The notes under the pieces are model-generated. The model made no database searches and was not told the origin of the DNA. It was given only the letters and a program-made list of their open reading frames with translations. A stretch of 32,857 bases of DNA, from the NCBI GenBank assembly GCA_947625265.1, contig CANQNM010000006.1:1-32857 (forward strand), given 5' to 3'. The translations under genes and the position numbers were made by a program. Position 1 is the stretch's first letter. Every line of letters starts with the position of its first letter. The stretch comes from an uncultured Clostridia bacterium. GTDB taxonomy: Bacteria > Bacillota > Clostridia > Oscillospirales > CAG-272. This document shows, piece after piece, positions 9,042-21,976 of the stretch.

Positions 9042-9224
9042 AGGTTTCTTTCCTTCCTTATTCTTACTGCTCATTTTGTGTCCGTGCATCGGTTTTAAAA
9101 TTCCGATCTCGGCAAAAATCTGGGAAACTCTCGATTTTATCCCATTTATCCGAAAATTTGCGGTTTGTTTGAACTCCCCGCCCGGCAAATCCTTTCCCGA
9201 AAAATTCCCGTCTGCCCCACCGCG

Positions 9225-9296
9225 GCCTGCCTGTCTGCCTGTTTGCCCGTCTGCCCGTCTGCCTGTCTGTCTGTTTGTCTGTTTACCTGTTTGTCT
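9225..9296. repeat. Degenerate tetranucleotide microsatellite (GYYT)n, 18 units in register
   Basis: GCCT GCCT GTCT GCCT GTTT GCCC GTCT GCCC GTCT GCCT GTCT GTCT GTTT GTCT GTTT ACCT GTTT GTCT. Confidence 0.9.
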
Positions 9297-9370
9297 GGAT
9301 TTCGGAAAATCAGGGCCTGCCGCCGGTTCAGTCGATCGTCCGGATCCTGTCCGGACTTTGTCAAATCCCG

Positions 9371-10288
9371 TCAGGTTCTGTCGTCATCAAAAAGTCCGTC
9401 CGGATACCGGCCGTTCTTCACCATTTCGGCAATCGCGGCCACAACCGCCGGTTTATCCTCCGGATATGTGACCCCGTACCACACAGCGTCGGTGGGCAGA
9501 ACCTTCACCCTGCATTTGCCGGTTTTGACAGCGTCGCCCACGCACGTGGAAAGGTAGAATTCCTTCTTTTGAAGATCCCCCCGATTCTCCTTAAAAAATC
9601 TTTTAAGGCCGTCTTCAAGCAGGGGAAAGATCGCCGGAGTGAATCCCCAGAAATTCATGGACACCCACCCGTTTTCGTCGGTTCGCACAATCTCTCCTTT
9701 TTCCTCAAAAACCGTTCGGAAATTCTTGTCTCTATAAATTTTGGTCCGTTCCGCGATTTCCCTCAGATACCCCGCTCGGTCTGTTTCGCAAATGCCTCTG
9801 GAAACGCTGCCGTTCTCCGAAAGGGTATTCTTCAGCACATATCCCGCCATACAGAACTCCGGCGAGTCCTTGGACAATTTTTTTAAAAAATCCCCTACGA
9901 TTCTGTAAGCGTCCGCGCCATAGAAGTCGTCGGCGTTGATCACCGCCATGTTGTCGTTGCCCACCGCTTCCCTTGCGCACAGCAGCGCGTGTCCGGTGCC
10001 CCAGGGCTTGGTGCGGCCTTCCGGGATTTCCACACCCTGCGGAACAATTTCCACAGACTGATACGCATAGTCCACCTTCAATTGATTTTCAATACGGTGA
10101 CCGATGGTTTCTCTGAACAACTCCTCGTTTTCTTTCTTGATGATAAACACAACCCTGTCAAATCCGACTCTTTTGGCGTCGTAAACCGAAAAATCCGGGA
10201 TGAACTCCCCGTGTTCCGTCATGGGATCAAGTTGCTTCAACCCTCCGTAGCGGGAACCCATACCCGCCGCAAGAATGACCAGTGTCAT
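9371..10288 (-). CDS. Sugar-phosphate nucleotidyltransferase family protein
   Basis: MTLVILAAGMGSRYGGLKQLDPM nucleotidyltransferase motif; PWGTGHALLCAREAVGNDNMAVINADDFYG. Confidence 0.88.
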   Translation of the reverse strand: MTLVILAAGMGSRYGGLKQLDPMTEHGEFIPDFSVYDAKRVGFDRVVFIIKKENEELFRETIGHRIENQLKVDYAYQSVEIVPQGVEIPEGRTKPWGTGHALLCAREAVGNDNMAVINADDFYGADAYRIVGDFLKKLSKDSPEFCMAGYVLKNTLSENGSVSRGICETDRAGYLREIAERTKIYRDKNFRTVFEEKGEIVRTDENGWVSMNFWGFTPAIFPLLEDGLKRFFKENRGDLQKKEFYLSTCVGDAVKTGKCRVKVLPTDAVWYGVTYPEDKPAVVAAIAEMVKNGRYPDGLFDDDRT

Positions 10289-10351
10289 AAAGTCCTCCGT
10301 CCGGTCTTCGCCTTAAAATTTGCCAAGACCCATTCAATATTTAAAAATTTT

Positions 10352-11020
10352 TCATTTATTGGAGTCAATCAGCGGGAAATACACCCGCAGGTAGTGCACG
10401 CCCGACCACACCGTCATCACGGCGGTCACGGCCATGGACGCATAGGAAAGCAGATGATGCCGCGCCACAAACCCGAGGGGCGACCAACGCCCCAGAAGAT
10501 AGGGGCCGAAGACCACCGGCTCCAGCAGCGCCACCATCACGAAAACAATCTGCGTCACCGTTTTCACCTTGCCAAGAATGTTCGCGGCAATGACCACGCC
10601 GCTGCTGCCCGATACCGCCAAGCGCAGGGACGTCACCATCAACTCCCTGAAAAGCACCACAAAACACAGCGTCGCCGTGAGCCGCATATAAACGCTGCCC
10701 TCAAGATCGGAACTTTCCCTGCTTGCCAGAACCACCAATCCCAGCATAGCGCCCAACACCATCATTTTATCTGCCAGCGGATCAAGAAATTTGCCGAAAT
10801 CTGTCACAAGATTCTGTTTTCTCGCGATTTTTCCGTCAAAATGATCGGTGATCGCCGCGGCGAGAAAAATGGCCGCCGCCGTGATTCTGCATACAAAGTT
10901 CCCGTCAAAAGGAAAAGGAATGGCAATCAGCATGAAGATCATGAAAAACGGGATCATGAAGATACGTGCAACCGTTAGTCTGTTTGGTAGATTCACTGTT
11001 TTACCCGGAGATTCCGCCAA
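10352..11020 (-). CDS. pgsA: CDP-diacylglycerol--glycerol-3-phosphate 3-phosphatidyltransferase
   Basis: NLPNRLTVARIFMIPFF and DHFDGKIARKQNLVTDFGKFLDPLADK CDP-alcohol phosphatidyltransferase motif. Confidence 0.92.
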   Translation of the reverse strand: MAESPGKTVNLPNRLTVARIFMIPFFMIFMLIAIPFPFDGNFVCRITAAAIFLAAAITDHFDGKIARKQNLVTDFGKFLDPLADKMMVLGAMLGLVVLASRESSDLEGSVYMRLTATLCFVVLFRELMVTSLRLAVSGSSGVVIAANILGKVKTVTQIVFVMVALLEPVVFGPYLLGRWSPLGFVARHHLLSYASMAVTAVMTVWSGVHYLRVYFPLIDSNK

Positions 11021-11042
11021 GGCGAAAACCTCGTCTGCCCTT

Positions 11043-12425
11043 TCATTTCAAAACTTTTCCCACAAGGTCGTAGTCCAATCCCTCGGTGATCCGAACGTTC
11101 AAAAACTCTCCCCTGCGATACTGTCCCTTTCGTCCTTTGAAAAATACTTTTCCGTCGATATCCGGCGCATCGGCTTCGCTTCTTCCGAAATATGCCTCTG
11201 ATACCTCGTCATACCCCTCCGTCAGCACCTTTAAAACCCGTCCGATTTTTTCCTCGGATTTTTCCCTGCTGATTTCCATCTGAAGCGCCATCAGTCGGTC
11301 ATACCGATCCTGTTTGATCTGCTCTTCCACCTGATTTTTAAAGTCACAGGCGGCCGTACCCTCTTCCCTGCTGTAAGTAAAGGCGCCGAATCTTTCAAAG
11401 CGCACCTCTTTGACAAACTCGCACAGTTCCCTGAAATCCTCTTCGGTTTCCCCGGGGAACCCGACGATGGCCGTAGAGCGCAGGGTGATCGAGGGCACCG
11501 CTTCCCGAATCCTTTTCACCGTGTCGAGAATCAGTTTTTTGTCGCCGTGCCGGTTCATTGCCGACAGCATCCGGTCGCTGATGTGCTGCACCGGCAGATC
11601 CAGATAGTTCAACAGGCGGTCGTTGGTTCTGAACTCCTCAAGCAACCCGTCCGTGATCTTGTCGGGATAACAGTAGAGCACCCGGATCCAGGGAATTTCC
11701 GTCTCTTCCGTGATGCGACGAATGAGTTTTGAAAGGCTGTACTCCCCGTACAGATCCGCCCCGTAAACCGAGGTATCCTGCGCGATCAGGTTGAGTTCTT
11801 TTGCTCCCTGCCTTTCCAGCCATTTCGCTTCCTCTATCAGTTCCTCCATGGGCCTGCTCCGATAGTTCCCCCGGATCATGGGAATGGCGCAATAACTGCA
11901 CCGATTGTTGCAGCCCTCTCCAATTTTCATGTATACGCTATAGGAAGATCCCAGAAGTTCCCGTTTTCCTCCCAAAGGGCAGAGGTTCTTATCCTCAAAA
12001 GAGGAGAATCGGCGACCGTTCAGCGCTTTTTCCACCGCCTCAACGATCCGCTCGTAACTCCCGGTACCCAACACCGCGTCCACCTCGGGCAGTTCCTCAA
12101 GAACCTCCTCCCGATATCTTTCGGGCAGACAGCCGGTGACGACAATGGCTTTCAGGTTCCTGTGTTCTTTCAGCCACGCCACATCCAGAATAGCGTCGAT
12201 GCTTTCCTTCTTTGCCTCCTCTATGAAGGCGCAGCTGTTGATAACCACGACGTCCGCAAATATATCTTCCTGAACCACCTCATAGCCCGCTTCCTTTACA
12301 AGAAAGAGCATTCTTTCGGTGTTCACCGTATTTTTCTCACAGCCCAAAGACAGGAAAAAAATCTTTGTTCCTTTTCCTGCTGTGTCCGGACGCCCTTTAT
12401 TCGATAAAATCGGTTCTTTCTTCAT
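11043..12425 (-). CDS. rimO: Ribosomal protein S12 methylthiotransferase
   Basis: FFLSLGCEKNTVNTERML, SCAFIEEAKKESIDAIL, radical SAM CNNRCSYCAIP; start inferred, overlaps recX 3' end. Confidence 0.93.
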   Translation of the reverse strand: MKKEPILSNKGRPDTAGKGTKIFFLSLGCEKNTVNTERMLFLVKEAGYEVVQEDIFADVVVINSCAFIEEAKKESIDAILDVAWLKEHRNLKAIVVTGCLPERYREEVLEELPEVDAVLGTGSYERIVEAVEKALNGRRFSSFEDKNLCPLGGKRELLGSSYSVYMKIGEGCNNRCSYCAIPMIRGNYRSRPMEELIEEAKWLERQGAKELNLIAQDTSVYGADLYGEYSLSKLIRRITEETEIPWIRVLYCYPDKITDGLLEEFRTNDRLLNYLDLPVQHISDRMLSAMNRHGDKKLILDTVKRIREAVPSITLRSTAIVGFPGETEEDFRELCEFVKEVRFERFGAFTYSREEGTAACDFKNQVEEQIKQDRYDRLMALQMEISREKSEEKIGRVLKVLTEGYDEVSEAYFGRSEADAPDIDGKVFFKGRKGQYRRGEFLNVRITEGLDYDLVGKVLK

Positions 12426-12927
12426 TCCCGTCTCCGTCCCTCGGTTTTTCGTGAGGTCTGCCGTGGGTTTCTTCATAGTGATCGAAAGCATAGCGCACAT
12501 TGGACATGGAATAGCCTCTGCGCACAAGCGTCGCCACTGTTTTTTCCTTCACGTCGCATTTACAGCGGCAGAGCGCCACATAACATGCCTCGTCAAAATC
12601 CACTTGTGCAAAGGCTTCCGCCGCGTAGGTCCTCACAGTTTCTTCCGAAAATCCCTTTCGGCGTGCCTCCTGCAAAATCCTTCTCTTTCCAAAAAGTTTA
12701 TTCTTCGCATAAAACTCCACGAAACGTATGAAATGCCTGCGTTCACTGAGATAGTTTTTTTCCACCGCAAACTCCACCGCTTCCGTGGCCTCCTCTTCGG
12801 AAAAACCTCTGGAAATCAATTTTTCATAAAGCGTCTTTCGGGTGTTTTCTCTGTAGGCAAGAATGGAAATCGCCGCTTTGATGGCGCCTTCCGTGCCACC
12901 CTCGGATTTTCTTCCTTTTCTACGCAT
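12397..12927 (-). CDS. recX: Regulatory protein RecX
   Basis: ISILAYRENTRKTLYEKLISRGFSEEEATEAVEFAVEKNYLSERRHFIRFVEFYAKNKLFGKRRI; adjacent to recA. Confidence 0.85.
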   Translation of the reverse strand: MRRKGRKSEGGTEGAIKAAISILAYRENTRKTLYEKLISRGFSEEEATEAVEFAVEKNYLSERRHFIRFVEFYAKNKLFGKRRILQEARRKGFSEETVRTYAAEAFAQVDFDEACYVALCRCKCDVKEKTVATLVRRGYSMSNVRYAFDHYEETHGRPHEKPRDGDGNEERTDFIE

Positions 12928-13094
12928 TTCTGCGACCTTTCCTTCCTCGGGAACCCGTCCGCCGGACCGTCCCCGGATCTTTGAAAATTTATACCGTTGT
13001 TCTGTTCAATCTCAACCTCTATCTAAAAGCGCCCGTCTTCCGCTCGAAAGTTCGTGTTTTAACCGTCTGCCGGTTCGGCACTGCGCCGTCCCGC

Positions 13095-14207
13095 CTATTC
13101 CTCAAGTCCCAGCACAGAAATGTCAAAATCCTCGGATTCCCCGTCGTCCTGTACCGCCGCCGGTTCTTCCTTGATCTCTATGCGGTCCTTCATCGCCTTC
13201 AACTTATCCTCCAACTCTTTTAACAGATCGGGGTGCTCCTCGATATATTTCTTTGCCGCATCCTTTCCCTGTGCGATTCGGTTTCCGTCGTAGTATACCC
13301 ACGCGCCGGAACGCTCGATAATGCCGGTTTCCATGGCAAGATCAATGATCTCTCCCACTTTTGAAATTCCTTTTCCGTAGATAATGTCAAATTCCGCCAT
13401 CTTGAACGGCGGCGCGACTTTGTTCTTGACAACTTTGCATTTGGTTCTCGAACCGTAAATTTCGCTGCCGTTTTTGAGATTCTCGCTCCTGCGCACCTCG
13501 ATGCGCACCGACGCGTAGAACTTCAACGCCCTTCCGCCGGTAGTCACCTCGGGGTTTCCGTACATCACGCCCACCTTTTCGCGAAGTTGATTTATAAAAA
13601 TCACAATGCAGTTGGATTTCGCGATGGCGCCCGACAGTTTGCGCAGCGCCTGCGACATCAGCCGCGCATGAAGGCCCACGTGGGACGCGCCCATATCGCC
13701 GTCGATTTCCTGCTGGGGCACCAGCGCCGCCACGGAATCCACCACCACAATGTCCACCGCGCCCGAACGCACCAGCGCCTCGGTCACATCCAGAGCCTGC
13801 TCGCCTGAATCGGGTTGGGAAACCAGCATCTCTGCAATGTTTACCCCCAACGCCTCGGCGTATTTGGGATCCAGCGCGTGTTCCGCGTCAACAAACGCCG
13901 CCACTCCCCCCTGTTTTTGCACTTCTGCCACGGAATGCAGCGCAACCGTGGTCTTTCCCGAGGACTCGGGTCCAAAAATTTCTATGATCCTGCCTCTGGG
14001 CAGTCCCCCGACCCCCAACGCCATGTCCAGCGTTAAGGAGCCTGTGGATACCGCCGACACCACCATTCTGCTGCTATCCCCCAACCGCATGATCGTCCCC
14101 GCGCCGAACTTTTTCTCAATCTGAGAGATGGCGGTGTCCAACGCCTTTGTCTTTTGCGCAGCGTCGGTCGGCTGTTCCACCGCCGCTTTTTTTGTCTTTG
14201 CTGCCAC
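13095..14207 (-). CDS. recA: Recombinase RecA
   Basis: [80 protein letters not shown] start behind AGGAGG. Confidence 0.97.
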   Translation of the reverse strand: MAAKTKKAAVEQPTDAAQKTKALDTAISQIEKKFGAGTIMRLGDSSRMVVSAVSTGSLTLDMALGVGGLPRGRIIEIFGPESSGKTTVALHSVAEVQKQGGVAAFVDAEHALDPKYAEALGVNIAEMLVSQPDSGEQALDVTEALVRSGAVDIVVVDSVAALVPQQEIDGDMGASHVGLHARLMSQALRKLSGAIAKSNCIVIFINQLREKVGVMYGNPEVTTGGRALKFYASVRIEVRRSENLKNGSEIYGSRTKCKVVKNKVAPPFKMAEFDIIYGKGISKVGEIIDLAMETGIIERSGAWVYYDGNRIAQGKDAAKKYIEEHPDLLKELEDKLKAMKDRIEIKEEPAAVQDDGESEDFDISVLGLEE

Positions 14208-14232
14208 GCTTTTGTCCTCCTGTTTCTTTCGC

Positions 14233-14805
14233 TCAATATGTGGGACCGTCAAACAGCCATTTTCCGTCTTCATTGACCATTTGCAATTCCATCGTTCTCC
14301 TCGTTTTTCCGCTGTCCGCAGAGTATTCCACCTCTACGATACACGCATACGCCGTGCCTTTGATTACATGCGCCGTCTCCACATAGATGTCGGTGGCCAT
14401 TCCGAAAGCCTCCCTTGTCACATCCATGGTCAACTTCCCGTTTGCGGTTCCGTACCGCGACATCACCTCGTCGTTCCCCTCAAAGGCGTATTCATACATC
14501 TCCAACGCATAGTCCTTCGAGAAGGCCGACAGAATCAGTCTCTTCACGTCCTCCTCCGTCTGATACTTGTAGTCCGCCGCCACCGGCGCGTAGTGCGCGG
14601 CTGTCCAGTCCGGATCAATCGCAAAATTCTTTTCGATCTCGATACCCGGCCCATACACAATGTACGTCGCCTCATACGATGCGGGAAGAATCTCTTCCAT
14701 GACGCGCTGAATTTCCCCGTCCGACGGTTTCCCGATGAGCGCACAGGAAGACAGCAGCACAGAAAGCGTCAAAAGACAAAGAACGCCCGCACTCAATTTT
14801 CTCAT
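14233..14805 (-). CDS. Hypothetical lipoprotein
   Basis: Lipobox [25 protein letters not shown]; 190 aa; no family recognised. Confidence 0.75.
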   Translation of the reverse strand: MRKLSAGVLCLLTLSVLLSSCALIGKPSDGEIQRVMEEILPASYEATYIVYGPGIEIEKNFAIDPDWTAAHYAPVAADYKYQTEEDVKRLILSAFSKDYALEMYEYAFEGNDEVMSRYGTANGKLTMDVTREAFGMATDIYVETAHVIKGTAYACIVEVEYSADSGKTRRTMELQMVNEDGKWLFDGPTY

Positions 14806-14875
14806 TGTAGATTTTCCCTTTCCCGGGGTTTGCCCCGCCTTTCTTCCGGAAAATGTAAAGGTCTTCGGAAATTCA

Positions 14876-14972
14876 GGTTTCCCTGAAAACAGGTTTCCCC
14901 GAAAACAGGTTTCCCCAAAAAACAGGTTTTTCCAAAAACAGATTTTCCCGAAACAGGTTCTTTCGAAAATCG
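14876..14972. repeat. ~16 bp tandem repeat, about 6 units (GGTTTCCCCGAAAACA)
   Basis: GGTTTCCCTGAAAACA, GGTTTCCCCGAAAACA, GGTTTCCCCAAAAAACA, GGTTTTTCCAAAAACA, GATTTTCCCGAAACA, partial unit. Confidence 0.85.
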
Positions 14973-15114
14973 GGATCCCTCGGGAACTTCCCGACCGCGG
15001 GTTTTCCCCGTTCCGTTCAGAAAGTTCCCCCTTTTGCCGACCGCCGGTTGCCCACTGTCGGCTGTCGGCATGCCGAATTCGGGCCGAAAACCTTCTTTTG
15101 CTCTTCCCTCTGTC

Positions 15115-17757
15115 TTACTCCCTGTCAGTTGCTTCCCCGTCAGTTGCTTCCCCGTCGGTTGTTTCCCCGTTGGTTGTTTCGCCGTCGGCTGTTTCCCCGA
15201 AGACCTCCTGCAGGTTCTCTTCGACGCCTTCACTGAAAACCGGTTCGTCCGACGGGTCTCTTCCATTTGAAGCGTCCCCATTGTCGCCTTCCCGCTCCAT
15301 CAGCGTAAAGTTGACGATCCTTGCCCCCTCGGGTACCCGCATCACGATCACGCCGCTCGCCGACCGTCCGTACACCGGAATGTCCGAAACGGCAATCCGG
15401 ATCACCACACCTTCGTCGGTCATCAGCATCATATCCATATTTTCGCCTGCCGTTCCCACTCCGGCGAGCGGTCCGGTTTTTTCGGTGAGATTGTGGCAGC
15501 GCACGCCCTTGCCGCCCCGGTTGTGCACCGGGAATTCATCGAAGGCGCATCTCTTGCCGTAGCCCTTCTCGGTGACGGTCACAAGCGTCATGTTCTCCTT
15601 TACCAGCGTCACGCCTACAACCCTGTCGCCGTCGCTCAACCGGACGCCCCGCACGCCTCTGGCGGTCCTTCCCATCACGCGGGCGTCTTTTTCTTCAAAA
15701 CAAACCGCCATGCCGTTCCTTGTGGCGATGAGCACCCTGTCGTTGCCCAGCGTACGCCGCACATATACCAGTTCGTCGTCTTCATCCAACGTCAGCGCGC
15801 GTTTTCCTCCTTTTCTTCTGACAGAAAACTCGGACAGAAGCGTGCGTTTCACCGTTCCCTTGGCGGTGACGAAAAGCAGATACTCTTCTTTTTCCTCCTC
15901 CAGATTCTCTTCAGACACCGAGAGGATGGCTGTCACCTTTTCGCCCGGATCCAACTGCAAAATGTTGACCACGTTGGTTCCCCGCGCCGTCCGGCTGCTT
16001 TCGGGAATCATGTAGGCCTTGATGATCTGTACCTTTCCCAAACTTGTGAACATCATCAACAGCGAATGGGAGTCCACCGCCAGCACGTCCGTGACGCAGT
16101 CCTCTTCCCTTGTGGTCATCGCAGTGATGCCCTTGCCGCCCCGATGCTGCGCCGTATACGTGTCAGAAGGCAGACGTTTGATATAGCCCGCTTTGCTCAT
16201 GGTGACCACCGCCGTGTGCCGTTCGATCAGATCCTCCACATCAATCTCGTTTTCAATCTCGCAAATTTCGGTCTTTCTTCCATCCGCGTATTTATCTTTG
16301 ATTTCCAAAAGTTCCGATCTGAGCACGCCGGTGAGCACTTCATCCGATTCAAGAATGGTGTTCAGATATGCGATTTTTTGTTCAATTTCATCGTATTCCG
16401 CCTTCAGTTTGTCTTCTTCAAGCCCCTGCAAGGCCTTCAAGCGCATTTCAAGAATGGCCGACGCCTGCATATCCGAAAAACCGAAGCGCGCCATCAGGTT
16501 TTCCTTTGCGTTGTCGTAGGAGGAACGGATGATCCGGATCACCTCGTCTATATTCTCCTGCGCGACGATCAGTCCCTCCAGCAGATGCGCCCGCTCCATC
16601 GCCTTTCTGCGTTCGCAAAGCGTTCGTCTTCTGATCAGATCCTTCTGAAAAGCGATATATTCCTCAAGAATTTCTTTTAAAGTCAGAATCTTGGGCTGGG
16701 TCTGGTTGTTCACCAGCGCCAGCATATTGACGGCAAAGGTGGTCTGCATCTGGGTCTGCACGAAGAGCGTGTTGAGAACTACCTGCGCGTTGGCGTCCTT
16801 TTTCAGTTCGATCACCATGCGCATGCCCTCGTGATCCGATTCGTCCCGTAGATCCGAAATTCCCTCAATCTTCTTGTCATGTACCTGATCGGCGATATTT
16901 ATGATGAGTTGTCGCTTGTTCACCTGATAGGGAAGTTCGGTGACGATAATCCGCTCCCGATCGTGTCCGTATTCCTCGATTTCCGCCCTTGCCCTCACGG
17001 TGATGTGTCCCCGGCCTGTGGCATAGGCGGCGCGAATCCCCCGTTTTCCGAGAATCATTCCGCCGGTGGGGAAATCAGGGCCGGAGATATGCTCCATCAG
17101 TTCTTCCAGTCCCGCGTCGGGACGGTCAAGAAGGCAGACCGTCGCGTCGATGACCTCCCCCAGATTGTGGGGAGGAATATTGGTGGCCATGCCCACGGCG
17201 ATGCCCGAAGATCCGTTTACCAGAAGATTGGGAAAACGGCTGGGCAGAACCCTCGGTTCCTTCCTCGTTTCATCAAAGTTTGGATCCCAATCTACCGTCT
17301 CTTTGTCAATGTCGCGCAGCATCTCATCGGCAATGCGCGCCATACGCGCTTCGGTATACCGGTACGCGGCAGGGGGATCCCCGTCCACAGAACCGAAGTT
17401 TCCGTGTCCGTCGATAAGCGGATAGCGCATAGAGAAAACCTGCGCCATACGCACCAGCGCGTCGTAAACCGACGCGTCGCCGTGAGGATGATAACGACCC
17501 AAAACGTCGCCCACGGCGGTAGCGCACTTTCTTGTGGGTTTATCTCTCGTCAGTCCGTCCTCATACATCGCGTACAGAATCCTTCTGTGCACCGGTTTTA
17601 AACCGTCCCGCACGTCAGGCAGCGCTCTGCCCACAATCACAGACATGGCGTACTCTATATAACTGGTTTTCATTTCATGAACCAGTTCGGAAGAGGTGAT
17701 CACCTGTTCCGGAAATGTGATTTCTTCCGGGGTATAGTCTGAACGTTTTTTTGCCAT
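15115..17757 (-). CDS. gyrA: DNA gyrase subunit A with repetitive C-terminal tail
   Basis: [58 protein letters not shown]; beta-pinwheel GyrA-box region near HRGGKG. Confidence 0.97.
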   Translation of the reverse strand: MAKKRSDYTPEEITFPEQVITSSELVHEMKTSYIEYAMSVIVGRALPDVRDGLKPVHRRILYAMYEDGLTRDKPTRKCATAVGDVLGRYHPHGDASVYDALVRMAQVFSMRYPLIDGHGNFGSVDGDPPAAYRYTEARMARIADEMLRDIDKETVDWDPNFDETRKEPRVLPSRFPNLLVNGSSGIAVGMATNIPPHNLGEVIDATVCLLDRPDAGLEELMEHISGPDFPTGGMILGKRGIRAAYATGRGHITVRARAEIEEYGHDRERIIVTELPYQVNKRQLIINIADQVHDKKIEGISDLRDESDHEGMRMVIELKKDANAQVVLNTLFVQTQMQTTFAVNMLALVNNQTQPKILTLKEILEEYIAFQKDLIRRRTLCERRKAMERAHLLEGLIVAQENIDEVIRIIRSSYDNAKENLMARFGFSDMQASAILEMRLKALQGLEEDKLKAEYDEIEQKIAYLNTILESDEVLTGVLRSELLEIKDKYADGRKTEICEIENEIDVEDLIERHTAVVTMSKAGYIKRLPSDTYTAQHRGGKGITAMTTREEDCVTDVLAVDSHSLLMMFTSLGKVQIIKAYMIPESSRTARGTNVVNILQLDPGEKVTAILSVSEENLEEEKEEYLLFVTAKGTVKRTLLSEFSVRRKGGKRALTLDEDDELVYVRRTLGNDRVLIATRNGMAVCFEEKDARVMGRTARGVRGVRLSDGDRVVGVTLVKENMTLVTVTEKGYGKRCAFDEFPVHNRGGKGVRCHNLTEKTGPLAGVGTAGENMDMMLMTDEGVVIRIAVSDIPVYGRSASGVIVMRVPEGARIVNFTLMEREGDNGDASNGRDPSDEPVFSEGVEENLQEVFGETADGETTNGETTDGEATDGEATDRE
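15124..15198. repeat. In-frame 15 bp tandem repeat (5 units) in the gyrA 3' end
   Basis: GTCAGTTGCTTCCCC x2, GTCGGTTGTTTCCCC, GTTGGTTGTTTCGCC, GTCGGCTGTTTCCCC; encodes [27 protein letters not shown]. Confidence 0.9.
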
Positions 17758-17771
17758 TTACAGTTCCACTG

Positions 17772-17855
17772 TTTCCGCATATGCAGAAACTTCCTTCCTT
17801 CGCTTCCGCGTGCGCGGAAACTTTTTTCCTCCGCCCCCCGTGCGCGGAAACTTCC
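17772..17855. repeat. Three tandem ~30 bp units with palindromic cores directly upstream of gyrA
   Basis: TTTCCGCATATGCAGAAACTTCC / TTCCGCGTGCGCGGAAACTTTTTTCC / CCCCGTGCGCGGAAACTTCC; GAAAC at 17786, 17817 and 17847. Confidence 0.7.
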
Positions 17856-17922
17856 TCTCCCCTCCGGGAGTCGGGGGTTCGCCAAAAAGCCTGCCCTGAA
17901 GGGTCTTTTTCAAAAAGGCCCC

Positions 17923-18072
17923 GCAGAGTGAAGACAAAGTCTTATGCGGGGCTTTGCCCCGCGCCCCATTTAAGGGATTTTTCCGAAAAGTCCCCTTAAA
18001 ACCTTCAAAAACTTTTGAAAAAAGAGGAAGATACTTTCTTCGCGTCTGAAAAGTCGGTTTGTCTGCGGGCTG
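17923..18072 (+). repeat. Multi-hairpin dispersed repeat, copy A
   Basis: CAGAGTGAAGACAAAGTCTTATGCGGGGCTTTGCCCCGCGCCCCATTTAAGGGATTTTTCCGAAAAGTCCCCTT...TTCAAAAACTTTTGAA...GTTTGTCTGCGGGCTG; matches copies B, C, D. Confidence 0.9.
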
Positions 18073-18154
18073 GCGCGCCTTTTTCAAAAGGGCTCTTCAA
18101 TCCCCACAGACCTTTACGCCCAAGAACGGCCAAAAAATCCGAAATTCCGGCGCC

Positions 18155-20445
<2,291 letters not shown>

Positions 20446-20574
20446 CTTCTATCAAACTATCAAAGTTTCCTATCCGAATTTTTCAAGCGGCCCGCCCCTT
20501 CCGGTCAAGCCTTTTTTCCCAAGTTGTTCTTCGTGTCTTTGTAAAAAAGCGGATGGTTCTGGGAAACACGGTTC

Positions 20575-20883
20575 TCAAAAATCTTCTTTCGCGTTCTTCT
20601 GTTCAACCGGTTCCGGATTTGCATCTACGGCCTCCCGCGGCGTCTCCTCCGCCCTGTTTCTGAGAACGTCGCAGGAAAAGAGAGAGAGGTATACCTGCTC
20701 TTTTCGCCCGTCGTCATAGAGGACAAAACTTTTGGGCAACCCCAAAGACGCGGTGGTTACAAGTCCTTCTTTTTCTTTTTTTAAAACGAACTTCTTTGTC
20801 ACCGGCGAGACGGTGCTCCTGTCCAAATCCACAATGGCGACGATTCCTCCGACGCGCAGCCACCGGTTGTTCTCAAGGCGCAT
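20575..20883 (-). CDS. remB: DUF370/RemB-like (extracellular matrix regulator RemA family) protein
   Basis: GGIVAIVDLDRSTVSPVTKKFVL...LPKSFVLYDDGRKEQVYLS; conserved position between recF and gyrB; start uncertain (20883 ATG or 20925 TTG). Confidence 0.8.
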   Translation of the reverse strand: MRLENNRWLRVGGIVAIVDLDRSTVSPVTKKFVLKKEKEGLVTTASLGLPKSFVLYDDGRKEQVYLSLFSCDVLRNRAEETPREAVDANPEPVEQKNAKEDF

Positions 20884-20893
20884 ATAGGCGTTT

Positions 20894-21976
20894 TTACCGT
20901 ATCCGCGTATACTGACCTTTTTCAACCATAATCACCCGTCCTTCCGGAATTTTTTCCGCGTTATCCCTGTCACAGCAACTGATCAAAACCTGTCGCCCGC
21001 TCAGACCCGAAAGAATGAACCGCTTCCGCCGGTCGTCCAGTTCGCTTAACACGTCGTCTAAAAGGAACACCGGGAACTCTCCGGTTTTTTCAAAAGAAAC
21101 CTGTCCCTCCGCCAGTTTCATGGCCACGGCCAGGCTTCTCTGCTGTCCCTGAGAGGCAAAAACTCTCGCCGGACGGCCGTTGATAAAAATTTCTATATCG
21201 TCCTTATGCGTGCCGAAAAGCGTCGCACCCGCTTTCAGTTCCCTCTGTCGGTTCTCCTCATACAGTTTCAGGTATTCCTCTTTTTTCATGGGTTTTTTGT
21301 AAACCAGTTTTGGCTCCTCGGCCCCGCCGGTCATGTCTTTAAAAATTTTTCCCACTTCCCGGTCGATCTTTTCCACGTATTCCGCCCTTTTAAAGGAAAC
21401 GATTTCCCCGTTCTGCGCCAACTGTTCTGTCCAAAACTCATCGGTTTGCTCAAACGCCTCGGGATGAAAGAGCGACTCTGCCAACAGTTTGTTTCTCTGG
21501 GAAAGGGCGGCGCCGTAGTTCTGGAGCGCAAAAAGATACTCCCTGTCCAATTGTGCCAGCGCCCCGTCCATGTAGGCTCTTCTCTCCGACGGTCCGTCTC
21601 TGACAATGGAAAGATATTCCGGACAAAAGATCACCGCCCTGAAATTCCCGATGAATTCCGACATCTTTTTTACCGCGACGCCGTTCTTTCTGCAGAACTT
21701 CCTGCCGCCGCGCAGATATCCCAATTCCAATCTCTGTGTCCGCCGTTGATCCTCGTATTCCAGAAACAGTTTTGAAAATTCCTCACCCTGTTTTATATAA
21801 TCTTTTTCATGGGCGGTTCTGTGCGAACGCCCTCTGGCAAAAAGGTAAATGCCCTCGATGGCATTGGTCTTCCCCTGCGCGTTGTCTCCGTACAGCAGAT
21901 TCATCCCCGGGCAAAATTCCAAGACCGCATTGCCGATATTTCGGAAATTCGTAAACCCGATCCTTTGAACGATCAT
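20894..21976 (-). CDS. recF: DNA replication/repair protein RecF
   Basis: NFRNIGNAVLEFCPGMNLLYGDNAQGKTNAIEGIYLFARGRSHR, ASQGQQRSLAVAMKLAE, FLLDDVLSELDDRR; ATGA overlap with dnaN. Confidence 0.96.
   Translation of the reverse strand: MIVQRIGFTNFRNIGNAVLEFCPGMNLLYGDNAQGKTNAIEGIYLFARGRSHRTAHEKDYIKQGEEFSKLFLEYEDQRRTQRLELGYLRGGRKFCRKNGVAVKKMSEFIGNFRAVIFCPEYLSIVRDGPSERRAYMDGALAQLDREYLFALQNYGAALSQRNKLLAESLFHPEAFEQTDEFWTEQLAQNGEIVSFKRAEYVEKIDREVGKIFKDMTGGAEEPKLVYKKPMKKEEYLKLYEENRQRELKAGATLFGTHKDDIEIFINGRPARVFASQGQQRSLAVAMKLAEGQVSFEKTGEFPVFLLDDVLSELDDRRKRFILSGLSGRQVLISCCDRDNAEKIPEGRVIMVEKGQYTRIR

Noticed and set aside
17700-17885. 61 aa minus ORF upstream of gyrA with FRARG repeats
   Set aside because: Overlaps the gyrA 5' end and is explained by the ~30 bp palindromic tandem units; no independent support.
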